Assembly: GCA_014905825.1 (NCBI GenBank)
Contig: JACGCN010000004.1
Location: 744,001-808,000 of the forward strand
Origin: Lyophyllum atratum
Lineage: Eukaryota > Basidiomycota > Agaricomycetes > Agaricales > Lyophyllaceae
DNA length: 64,000 bases
Reading direction: 5' to 3'
Part shown: positions 8,604 to 20,300 of the stretch, piece by piece
Layout: each line of letters starts with the position of its first letter
Position numbering within the stretch: position 1 is the first letter of the stretch
Notes under the pieces: model-generated
Databases searched by the model: none
Seen by the model: the letters and a program-made list of their open reading frames with translations, nothing else
Told to the model about the DNA's origin: nothing
Position numbers and translations under genes: made by a program

Positions 8604-11600
8604 AAGAAATTGCTGCGGTCATGCCTTCGAACACATCGTACAACGAACCTTCGCTCGAAGAGGACTCGGAAGACGTGAGTTTTCCCATTTCCGCCCCTCA
8701 CTTGTTGTTCCGCTGCGTTGTTGAAGGACCTCTGGTCCCCTTACCTGTCCCTGTCGTATCGCTGATTGATAACGGTGCCCATCTGACGCTGATTTCACCA
8801 GAATTAGTAGCTCATCTCGGTATCCAGACCTTCCGACTCAAAGACCCCATAGACGTTGCCGTCGCATTGAAATCTCCGAACACGCCGAAAACTGTCGCTA
8901 CGCTTACCTCTTATGTTAAACTTTCGGTTACATCATGCGACGGACAATGGACCTCTTCTCCAATCCGTACTCTCATCGCTCCGGGCCTGTGCACACCTAT
9001 TGTACTTGGACTTCCATGGCTTATTAAGAATCACGTAGTTATCGACCATGAAGCCCGTACCTGTATAGACAAATCGACGAATTATGACCTCTTCCATCCC
9101 GTCCCTCGTAAGCCACCTAAGCCCAAACGAAAACGGGCTATCGACCTGCATCGTGAAGTCATGAACACGCGACGTTTGGTTGCCGCGGAACTGAAGTATC
9201 AATGTGCTGAACGCTTGATTGTCCTTACTCGTACAAATGCGCTGACCGAAACACCGCCTACCAATTGGATTGCGGCTATTCGCATACGAATTGAAGAGTT
9301 GGCATCGTGCGCGATTCTTGACGACTTCGACAAGAAGCTGAAGGAGGAATTCGCGCCGATTTTTGAACCGATCCCGCATGTCGACCAGCTGCCTAACGAT
9401 GTGATGGCAGAAATCCACGTTAAAGACGCTTACAAGAAAATTGCGACCAGGACTTATCAGTGTCCACGCAAATACCGCGACGCATTTAAAACGCTCATCC
9501 AACAACATCTGGATGCGGGCCGCATTCAACCGTCGTCGTCCCCCCACGCCTCTCCTGCTTTTATAATACCCAAAGCCGACCCAACTGTGCTTCCCCGCTG
9601 GGTGAACGATTACCGCCATTTGAACGCCAACACCGTAACCGATAGCCACCCCTTGCCTCGCGTCGATGACATATTGGCGGATTGTGGCAAGGGCAAATAC
9701 TTCGCGACCATTGATATGACAAACTCGTTTTTTCAGACGAGGATGCACCCTTCGCATGTGCCGCTAACGGCCGTTTCGACTCCGTTTGGACTTTATGAAT
9801 GGCTAGTAATGCCTATGGGTCTCCGCAACGCGCCCGCAATCCATCAGCGGCGGGTTAACGCTGCGCTGCAGAAAACACATCGGAAAAATATGTCACGTTT
9901 ACCTAGACGACATCGTAATCTGGTCGTCGACTCTCGATGAACACCATCGCAATGTACGTGCAGTCCTCGAAACACTTCGTGAAGCCAAGTTGTATGTCAA
10001 CCCGAAGAAAACGAAACTTTACTGTACCGAGATACACTTCCTCGGCCACCGAATTTCCGCTAAGGGTATCGAGGCCGACGACAAGAAAGTGGACAGAATT
10101 GTTGCATGGCCACAGCCTCGATCGGCTACCGATGTCAAACAATTCCTTGGGCTGGTCCGATACCTTAGTGCTTTCCTCCCGGATCTCGCGACGCACACCG
10201 ACGTCTTGAACCAACTGACGTCAAATGATGCCAGAAAATTGTTTCCACCCTGGTTACCGATACACCAGGCGGCCTTCGATGCTATCAAGTCGATTGTCAT
10301 CAGCCGCGAGTGTTTGACAACTATCGACCATAACGACACATCGAAGAAAATTTTTGTGACCACAGACGCGAGCGACCGTCGCTCAGGCGCCGTCCTGTCC
10401 TTTGGGGAAACCTGGGAGACTGCGCGTCCCGTTGCCTTTGACTCAATGACGTTCAAAGGCGCGGAATTGAATTACCCAGTTCACGAAAAAGAGCTGCTGG
10501 CTATTATCCGTGCCATGCGCAAGTGGCGATCTGACCTCCTCGGTTCCGAGTTTCTTGTCTTCACCGACCATAAGACCTTGGAAAACTTCGACGCGCAACG
10601 CGACCTGTCTAGGCGGCAGGCGCGTTGGATGGAATTCATGTCACAATTTGATGCTCGAATCGTTTACGTTAAAGGAGAGGACAACACCGTTGCGGATGCC
10701 CTTTCTCGACTGCCAGTTGCCGAATCCGAGGACAGTCTCGAAGCCGGGCGTGCCGCCCTTGAAGCTTTCAACATACCTGATGATGACTTGGTCTCCAACA
10801 GCATCAACAGCATCCTGATTGTCTCCTCTGCCGCTGACGCTCCCATCGCCACCGCTCACGCCCTATCTGAGCTAGACGACGCGACCGACTGTGCACCGAT
10901 CGCGTCCACACTCGAAATTGCTTCGGACCCCGCTATTCTGCAATCGATAATCGACGGCTATGCTGCTGATAAATGGACTAAAAACATGGTCAAAGGCAAC
11001 GCCGGTATCAAAGGCCTTCGCTGCATCAACAAGCTTTGGTATATTGGTGACCGTTTGTGCGTACCGCGCGTCGGGAACGTACGAGAAACGCTATTCCGGC
11101 TGGCGCACGACGCGCTTGGCCACTTCGGTTTTGACAAAACGTATGCATCGCTTCGGAACGCCTATTACTGGCCGAAGATGCGACAAGACTTGGAACATAG
11201 TTATGTACCTTCCTGCCGCGAATGTCAACAGAATAAGTCCAGCACGAAGAAACCTTCCGGTCCTCTACACCCGCTACCGATCCCTGACCAGCGCGGCGAT
11301 TCCGTCGCGATCGATTTCATTGGGCCCTTGCCGGAAGACGAGGGATTCAACTCAATTATTACAATGACATGCCGTCTCGGTTCCGATATCCAGATCATAC
11401 CCTCGCATACAGACATCTCCGCGTCAGACTTCGCTCTCATATTCTTCAATCACTGGTTTTGTGAAAATGGATTGCCTCTCGAGATTGTATCCGATCGTGA
11501 TAAACTGTTCATCTCGAAGTTCTGGAAGGCGCTGCATATCCTAACCGGCATTGACATCAAAATGTCGAGCGCATACCATCCAGAGACTGACGGCTCTAGT

Positions 11601-12392
11601 GAACGTTCGAATAAGACTGTCAACCAAGCCTTGCGTTATCATGTCGACCGAAATCAAGCTGGTTGGGTGCGAGCGCTGCCGCGTGTCCGTTTCGACATGA
11701 TGAACACAGTTAACAAATCGACTGGATTCTCTGGTTTCCACATGCGAATGGGCCGGAGCCCTCGTCTGATCCCGCCTCTCGTTCCACGACCCGACCGTCA
11801 ACTAACGGATGAAGAAGACGTCGCTCGGACCCTGATCTCGCAAATGCAAGTCGATCTCCTGCAGGCACAGGACAACTTGCTGCAGGCAAAGATTTCTCAA
11901 GCGGCCCAGGCGAACAAGAACCGAAAGCCGAACTACTCGTTTAAAGAAGGCCAACGCGTTATGCTCTCCACTGAACATCGTCGACATGAGTTCAAAGTCA
12001 AGGGAGACGGGCGCGCAGCTAAGTTCATGCCTAGATTTGACGGGCCTTACACAATCTCCAAAGTAAACTTACAGAACTCGACGGTTACCATCCTCATGCC
12101 GAATGCACCAAGGACCTTCCCCACATTCCATTTCTCTGAAATCAAACCCTTCGCCGAGAACGACGCCCAACTATTCCCCAAGCGCCAGCTCGCGGAACCG
12201 GGCGCGGTAGTCACCATCAATGGTGAAGACGAGTATCTCGTCGACAAGATTATTGACGAGCGCGTGCGTGGACGAGGCCATCAATACCTCGTGCAATACC
12301 TCGGTTGGGGCCCTGAAGAAAACAGATGGCTCTCCGGCACCGAGCTCGCGACCAACGAGGCCCTCGATATCTGGCTGGCTGGGAAGGAGTAG
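8600..12392 (+). pseudogene. Piece D: inverted pol copy with a frameshift
   Basis: This is the plus-strand counterpart of C, starting about 125 bp further into pol than C does. It has protease, RT, RNase H, integrase and chromodomain, ends KE-stop at 12392 and is followed by PPT and LTR2. One extra A in an A-run near 9872 (GCAGAAAAC, against GCAGAAAC in C, E, F and G) shifts frame in RT just before the YLDD motif, so D breaks into 8387-9940 and 9990-12392. It lacks gag and a 5' LTR. The first 220 bases of the left ORF are antisense C sequence. Confidence 0.9.
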
Positions 12393-12541
12393 TTGGGAGT
12401 AGTGTACCTTCAACTTCCTCACCTCGGCCACCGGTAGCTTTTTCCCACAGGGTTTTGACGCCCCCGTGTGCGCATTGTTTGCTTACTCTACTGACTTATA
12501 TTTTTGCTCTTCAAAATTTTTTTCTTTTGGTTGTTTTTCTA

Positions 12542-12552
12542 GTGTGGAGGGG
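12542..12552 (+). other. Polypurine tract of piece D
   Basis: GTGTGGAGGGG directly before LTR2. Confidence 0.85.
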
Positions 12553-12742
12553 TGTAATCCTACCACGACTTACGTAACACATCACCTTCCATATATATAC
12601 TCGCCCACTCGTATATCCGTCCTTCCTTCCTTTCTCCCCGCTTATCCTCGCTATCGTACTCTCATCTCTCTGCAATACACGCCGTTCCTGTTTACGTGGT
12701 ACGTTCCTGTCAGTGTTGTCTCCTATCCCTAGTAGACTTCCA
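12553..12742 (+). repeat. LTR2 (190 bp, plus orientation)
   Basis: TGTAATCC to GACTTCCA; the inverse of LTR1, and I noticed no differences. It is followed by CTTTTTTT (12743-12750), which is the start of the element's 5' leader. An integrated 3' LTR would instead be followed by target DNA. LTR2 therefore sat between two copies (LTR then leader) before the sequence jumps to inverted piece E at 12751. Confidence 0.92.
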
Positions 12743-12750
12743 CTTTTTTT

Positions 12751-15700
12751 ATAGGCGTTCCGAAGCGATGCATACGTTTTGTCAAAACCGAAGTGGCCAA
12801 GCGCGTCGTGCGCCAGCCGGAATAGCGTTTCTCGTACGTTCCCGACGCGCGGTACGCACAAACGGTCACCAATATACCAAAGCTTGTTGATGCAGCGAAG
12901 GCCTTTGATACCGGCGTTGCCTTTGACCATGTTTTTAGTCCATTTATCAGCAGCATAGCCGTCGATTATCGATTGCAGAATAGCGGGGTCCGAAGCAATT
13001 TCGAGTGTGGACGCGATCGGTGCACAGTCGGTCGCGTCGTCTAGCTCAGATAGGGCGTGAGCGGTGGCGATGGGAGCGTCAGCGGCAGAGGAGACAATCA
13101 GGATGCTGTTGATGCTGTTGGAGACCAAGTCATCATCAGGTATGTTGAAAGCTTCAAGGGCGGCACGCCCGGCTTCGAGACTGTCCTCGGATTCGGCAAC
13201 TGGCAGTCGAGAAAGGGCATCCGCAACGGTGTTGTCCTCTCCTTTAACGTAAACGATTCGAGCATCAAATTGTGACATGAATTCCATCCAACGCGCCTGC
13301 CGCCTAGACAGGTCGCGTTGCGCGTCGAAGTTTTCCAAGGTCTTATGGTCGGTGAAGACAAGAAACTCGGAACCGAGGAGGTCAGATCGCCACTTGCGCA
13401 TGGCACGGATAATAGCCAGCAGCTCTTTTTCGTGAACTGGGTAATTCAATTCCGCGCCTTTGAACGTCATTGAGTCAAAGGCAACGGGACGCGCAGTCTC
13501 CCAGGTTTCCCCAAAGGACAGGACGGCGCCTGAGCGACGGTCGCTCGCGTCTGTGGTCACAAAAATTTTCTTCGATGTGTCGTTATGGTCGATAGTTGTC
13601 AAACACTCGCGGCTGATGACAATCGACTTGATAGCATCGAAGGCCGCCTGGTGTATCGGTAACCAGGGTGGAAACAATTTTCTGGCATCATTTGACGTCA
13701 GTTGGTTCAAGACGTCGGTGTGCGTCGCGAGATCCGGGAGGAAAGCACTAAGGTATCGGACCAGCCCAAGGAATTGTTTGACATCGGTAGCCGATCGAGG
13801 CTGTGGCCATGCAACAATTCTGTCCACTTTCTTGTCGTCGGCCTCGATACCCTTAGCGGAAATTCGGTGGCCGAGGAAGTGTATCTCGGTACAGTAAAGT
13901 TTCGTTTTCTTCGGGTTGACATACAACTTGGCTTCACGAAGTGTTTCGAGGACTGCACGTACATTGCGATGGTGTTCATCGAGAGTCGACGACCAGATTA
14001 CGATGTCGTCTAGGTAAACGTGACATATTTTTCCGATGTGTTTCTGCAGCGCAGCGTTAACCCGCCGCTGATGGATTGCGGGCGCGTTGCGGAGACCCAT
14101 AGGCATTACTAGCCATTCATAAAGTCCAAACGGAGTCGAAACGGCCGTTAGCGGCACATGCGAAGGGTGCATCCTCGTCTGAAAAAACGAGTTTGTCATA
14201 TCAATGGTCGCGAAGTATTTGCCCTTGCCACAATCCGCCAATATGTCATCGACGCGAGGCAAGGGGTGGCTATCGGTTACGGTGTTGGCGTTCAAATGGC
14301 GGTAATCGTTCACCCAGCGGGGAAGCACAGTTGGGTCGGCTTTGGGTATTATAAAAGCAGGAGAGGCGTGGGGGGACGACGACGGTTGAATGCGGCCCGC
14401 ATCCAGATGTTGTTGGATGAGCGTTTTAAATGCGTCGCGGTATTTGCGTGGACACTGATAAGTCCTGGTCGCAATTTTCTTGTAAGCGTCTTTAACGTGG
14501 ATTTCTGCCATCACATCGTTAGGCAGCTGGTCGACATGCGGGATCGGTTCAAAAATCGGCGCGAATTCCTCCTTCAGCTTCTTGTCGAAGTCGTCAAGAA
14601 TCGCGCACGATGCCAACTCTTCAATTCGTATGCGAATAGCCGCAATCCAATTGGTAGGCGGTGTTTCGGTCAGCGCATTTGTACGAGTAAGGACAATCAA
14701 GCGTTCAGCACATTGATACTTCAGTTCCGCGGCAACCAAACGTCGCGTGTTCATGACTTCACGATGCAGGTCGATAGCCCGTTTTCGTTTGGGCTTAGGT
14801 GGCTTACGAGGGACGGGATGGAAGAGGTCATAATTCGTCGATTTGTCTATACAGGTACGGGCTTCATGGTCGATAACTACGTGATTCTTAATAAGCCATG
14901 GAAGTCCAAGTACAATAGGTGTGCACAGGCCCGGAGCGATGAGAGTACGGATTGGAGAAGAGGTCCATTGTCCGTCGCATGATGTAACCGAAAGTTTAAC
15001 ATAAGAGGTAAGCGTAGCGACAGTTTTCGGCGTGTTCGGAGATTTCAATGCGACGGCAACGTCTATGGGGTCTTTGAGTCGGAAGGTCTGGATACCGAGA
15101 TGAGCTACTAATTCTGGTGAAATCAGCGTCAGATGGGCACCGTTATCAATCAGCGATACGACAGGGACAGGTAAGGGGACCAGAGGTCCTTCAACAACGC
15201 AGCGGAACAACAAGTGAGGGGCGGAAATGGGAAAACTCACGTCTTCCGAGTCCTCTTCGAGCGAAGGTTCGTTGTACGATGTGTTCGAAGGCATGACCGC
15301 AGCAATTTCTTCATCGCCCCAGGATGGGCTCGCGAAGGAAGCGACGGGCTTGGCTTTAGCACGAGGAACGGCGGCGACGACGGGGACAGGGACAGCGGGG
15401 GTGGCAGAGGGAGCAACGTACGAAGGATTGGCTTCCACTGATGCGACCTCCGCCGCATGCGCGAATTTCTGCATGAAGGTATCGGGGTCAGGGTAACCGG
15501 TGGGACACGTGTTGGATCTGTGGTCGTCAGGAACGTTGATCATCCTGCATTTGAAACAGCCATTGTTGGCGAAGAGGTAAGCCCGCTGTTGTGGCTGAAG
15601 AGCAAGGAGACGGAGTCGCTTGGATGGGCGGGAGCTGGAGGCAGTATCGGATTTGTTGGATTGTTTAGCGGCAGCGGCGGTAGTGCCCGTATTCGCGAAC

Positions 15701-16791
15701 CTGGATGGACCGCCGAGGGCAATGCGCTTCCTCGACGTCGCGTCAGCGGCCTCGCGAGCTCGCTTCAGTTCGGCGCGACGCTTAATGTCGCACGCACGAA
15801 CAGCCGCAATGAACTTCTTGTAGTCCCGTTCGTCGTTTACACCCTCTTGAGTGCACAACTTGTCGAGGTCCTCGTCAATGCCCGACTCGATGCGGCGTCG
15901 CAAGCCGTCCTCGTCGAGGCACGACTTGGTGTTCTTCAGCATGATGTTGAGCTTCAATATCTCCTGAAACCAATCCCAAAACGTCGCAGGATAGACGAGG
16001 GAGGAGGCAGCCAGCTTGCGACGAAGCTTCCGCTCCCAGTCGACGTCCAGGTAGTTCGTGCGGACAAGCTCCATGAAAGCGGGGAATGTCAAGGCGATAA
16101 TGGTGTCGTATTCGTTTTCAATCCAGTCGGCGATCCGTAAGTCTGAAAAGGCTGCAGTAATCTTCCGAACCTGGTCGGCCGGTTTAATTTCTTTATGGTC
16201 GAAGTAGTGCATGGAGGCACGCTCAAATCGTTTCAGGACCTCGGGCGAAAGATCGCCGGGGGTCAGAGTTGGACACTTGGAAGGGTGCGTGTGCTCCAGC
16301 GTTGCGAAGAGGGAAGAATCCGAAGCAGAAGTCATATTGTTTGCAGAAGGACGGACGAGGGAACGGGCAGGTGGTGACGGAGAGAAGCTGGAAGATGACG
16401 AAGACGAGTTGGAGCGAGAACGATTTCGGGGGCTGGGAATGTCAAGTGCAGGTGACGGTGGCATGGAAAGCGGCAATGGCACACCAAGTGCGGGTGATGG
16501 TGGCATGGAAGGCGGCGATGATGTGGGCGACGATGATGCGGGAAAGGGAGCAGCAGGCGATACAGAAGACGATAGTGATGAGAGACGCGACGAAAAATCG
16601 GTAGAGGGATCGGAGTCAGAAGGTTCGTACGATTCGTCAGAGCTGGACACTGGTGATGATGATCCCGAAGCCGTACCTCTGCGTGCACGACTACGCGTGG
16701 CAAGCGGGGTAGGCGTGGAGGGTAACCGTGAGGCTCTGGACGCCAGGATGGTGACTATATGCGTGAATTTTATCAATGTTCGATCCGTCAC
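12751..16791 (-). CDS. Piece E: gag-pol lacking most of integrase
   Basis: It starts at ATG 16791 (MTDRTLIKF) and includes the full Gag. Gag has a Ser/Pro-rich N-terminus, a capsid-like region (HYFDHKEIKPADQVRKI) and a modified zinc knuckle (CFKC...H...C, with eight residues between the second Cys and His). Protease, RT (YLDD) and RNase H follow. The copy stops in the integrase HHCC region at ASLRNAY (12751). The frame then runs by chance into antisense LTR2 down to 12511. Without the integrase core it cannot integrate on its own. Its leader (16792-16970) ends in the foreign spacer instead of an LTR. Confidence 0.9.
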
Positions 16792-16970
16792 GAGCGATTC
16801 TCAAAAGACAGTGGACAAGTAGCAATGGCGAGGTATCCGAAAGGGCGGAAACGCGTAACACGGAATCAAAAAAGGCACGGGAACAATGTTTTACAAACGG
16901 AGGTATCGCCTAACGGCAATCTGATGATCGATGACGACGACGACGGAGGCAAAACGCGAAGCGTTCGTTG

Positions 16971-17150
16971 ACCCATCCTATAGACTTGGTTCCAATCCCT
17001 AAGTCCTGGATTTCCCTTGGGTTTTCTAGTAGGAAGGTATACGACACCCCAAGGGTTCGACCCCTTGCAATCACAGTATTTCAATTCCAGTACCCGATGG
17101 CCAGTAACGATATTGCCATGGACCAGAATTGAACCTGTGACCGAAACTTC
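16971..17150. other. 180-bp foreign spacer between head-to-head pieces E and F
   Basis: This is the only stretch in the array not found in the 6-kb element. The leader of E (ending CGTTCGTTG) and of F (from TTAAACAACG) face each other across it. It carries Pol III B-box-like motifs: GGTTCCAATCCC at 16988-16999 and GGTTCGACCCC at 17054-17064 on plus, and GGTTCAATTCT on minus (17125-17135). I could not fold a complete tRNA from it. It may be a fragment of tRNA-derived SINE or other captured DNA. Confidence 0.6.
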
Positions 17151-17334
17151 TTAAACAACGAACGCTTCGCGTTTTGCCTCCGTCGTCGTCGTCATCGATC
17201 ATCAGATTGCCGTTAGGCGATACCTCCGTTTGTAAAACATTGTTCCCGTGCCTTTTTTGATTCCGTGTTACGCGTTTCCGCCCTTTCGGATACCTCGCCA
17301 TTGCTACTTGTCCACTGTCTTTTGAGAATCGCTC

Positions 17335-20300
17335 GTGACGGATCGAACATTGATAAAATTCACGCATATAGTCACCATCCTGGCGTCCAGAGCCTCACGG
17401 TTACCCTCCACGCCTACCCCGCTTGCCACGCGTAGTCGTGCACGCAGAGGTACGGCTTCGGGATCATCATCACCAGTGTCCAGCTCTGACGAATCGTACG
17501 AACCTTCTGACTCCGATCCCTCTACCGATTTTTCGTCGCGTCTCTCATCACTATCGTCTTCTGTATCGCCTGCTGCTCCCTTTCCCGCATCATCGTCGCC
17601 CACATCATCGCCGCCTTCCATGCCACCATCACCCGCACTTGGTGTGCCATTGCCGCTTTCCATGCCACCGTCACCTGCACTTGACATTCCCAGCCCCCGA
17701 AATCGTTCTCGCTCCAACTCGTCTTCGTCATCTTCCAGCTTCTCTCCGTCACCACCTGCCCGTTCCCTCGTCCGTCCTTCTGCAAACAATATGACTTCTG
17801 CTTCGGATTCTTCCCTCTTCGCAACGCTGGAGCACACGCACCCTTCCAAGTGTCCAACTCTGACCCCCGGCGATCTTTCGCCCGAGGTCCTGAAACGATT
17901 TGAGCGTGCCTCCATGCACTACTTCGACCATAAAGAAATTAAACCGGCCGACCAGGTTCGGAAGATTACTGCAGCCTTTTCAGACTTACGGATCGCCGAC
18001 TGGATTGAAAACGAATACGACACCATTATCGCCTTGACATTCCCCGCTTTCATGGAGCTTGTCCGCACGAACTACCTGGACGTCGACTGGGAGCGGAAGC
18101 TTCGTCGCAAGCTGGCTGCCTCCTCCCTCGTCTATCCTGCGACGTTTTGGGATTGGTTTCAGGAGATATTGAAGCTCAACATCATGCTGAAGAACACCAA
18201 GTCGTGCCTCGACGAGGACGGCTTGCGACGCCGCATCGAGTCGGGCATTGACGAGGACCTCGACAAGTTGTGCACTCAAGAGGGTGTAAACGACGAACGG
18301 GACTACAAGAAGTTCATTGCGGCTGTTCGTGCGTGCGACATTAAGCGTCGCGCCGAACTGAAGCGAGCTCGCGAGGCCGCTGACGCGACGTCGAGGAAGC
18401 GCATTGCCCTCGGCGGTCCATCCAGGTTCGCGAATACGGGCACTACCGCCGCTGCCGCTAAACAATCCAACAAATCCGATACTGCCTCCAGCTCCCGCCC
18501 ATCCAAGCGACTCCGTCTCCTTGCTCTTCAGCCACAACAGCGGGCTTACCTCTTCGCCAACAATGGCTGTTTCAAATGCAGGATGATCAACGTTCCTGAC
18601 GACCACAGATCCAACACGTGTCCCACCGGTTACCCTGACCCCGATACCTTCATGCAGAAATTCGCGCATGCGGCGGAGGTCGCATCAGTGGAAGCCAATC
18701 CTTCGTACGTTGCTCCCTCTGCCACCCCCGCTGTCCCTGTCCCCGTCGTCGCCGCCGTTCCTCGTGCTAAAGCCAAGCCCGTCGCTTCCTTCGCGAGCCC
18801 ATCCTGGGGCGATGAAGAAATTGCTGCGGTCATGCCTTCGAACACATCGTACAACGAACCTTCGCTCGAAGAGGACTCGGAAGACGTGAGTTTTCCCATT
18901 TCCGCCCCTCACTTGTTGTTCCGCTGCGTTGTTGAAGGACCTCTGGTCCCCTTACCTGTCCCTGTCGTATCGCTGATTGATAACGGTGCCCATCTGACGC
19001 TGATTTCACCAGAATTAGTAGCTCATCTCGGTATCCAGACCTTCCGACTCAAAGACCCCATAGACGTTGCCGTCGCATTGAAATCTCCGAACACGCCGAA
19101 AACTGTCGCTACGCTTACCTCTTATGTTAAACTTTCGGTTACATCATGCGACGGACAATGGACCTCTTCTCCAATCCGTACTCTCATCGCTCCGGGCCTG
19201 TGCACACCTATTGTACTTGGACTTCCATGGCTTATTAAGAATCACGTAGTTATCGACCATGAAGCCCGTACCTGTATAGACAAATCGACGAATTATGACC
19301 TCTTCCATCCCGTCCCTCGTAAGCCACCTAAGCCCAAACGAAAACGGGCTATCGACCTGCATCGTGAAGTCATGAACACGCGACGTTTGGTTGCCGCGGA
19401 ACTGAAGTATCAATGTGCTGAACGCTTGATTGTCCTTACTCGTACAAATGCGCTGACCGAAACACCGCCTACCAATTGGATTGCGGCTATTCGCATACGA
19501 ATTGAAGAGTTGGCATCGTGCGCGATTCTTGACGACTTCGACAAGAAGCTGAAGGAGGAATTCGCGCCGATTTTTGAACCGATCCCGCATGTCGACCAGC
19601 TGCCTAACGATGTGATGGCAGAAATCCACGTTAAAGACGCTTACAAGAAAATTGCGACCAGGACTTATCAGTGTCCACGCAAATACCGCGACGCATTTAA
19701 AACGCTCATCCAACAACATCTGGATGCGGGCCGCATTCAACCGTCGTCGTCCCCCCACGCCTCTCCTGCTTTTATAATACCCAAAGCCGACCCAACTGTG
19801 CTTCCCCGCTGGGTGAACGATTACCGCCATTTGAACGCCAACACCGTAACCGATAGCCACCCCTTGCCTCGCGTCGATGACATATTGGCGGATTGTGGCA
19901 AGGGCAAATACTTCGCGACCATTGATATGACAAACTCGTTTTTTCAGACGAGGATGCACCCTTCGCATGTGCCGCTAACGGCCGTTTCGACTCCGTTTGG
20001 ACTTTATGAATGGCTAGTAATGCCTATGGGTCTCCGCAACGCGCCCGCAATCCATCAGCGGCGGGTTAACGCTGCGCTGCAGAAACACATCGGAAAAATA
20101 TGTCACGTTTACCTAGACGACATCGTAATCTGGTCGTCGACTCTCGATGAACACCATCGCAATGTACGTGCAGTCCTCGAAACACTTCGTGAAGCCAAGT
20201 TGTATGTCAACCCGAAGAAAACGAAACTTTACTGTACCGAGATACACTTCCTCGGCCACCGAATTTCCGCTAAGGGTATCGAGGCCGACGACAAGAAAGT

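Noticed and set aside
8387..8688. MGKLTSS start for the pol ORFs
   Set aside because: On each strand this stretch is the antisense of the other inverted copy, so it is created by the inversion and is not a real N-terminus.
16211..16822. 203-aa acidic ORF antisense to gag, repeated in four copies
   Set aside because: Low-complexity antisense of the Ser/Pro-rich Gag N-terminus; no independent support.
16971..17150. A tRNA gene in the array spacer
   Set aside because: B-box-like motifs are present but no A box, acceptor stem or anticodon arm can be folded on either strand.
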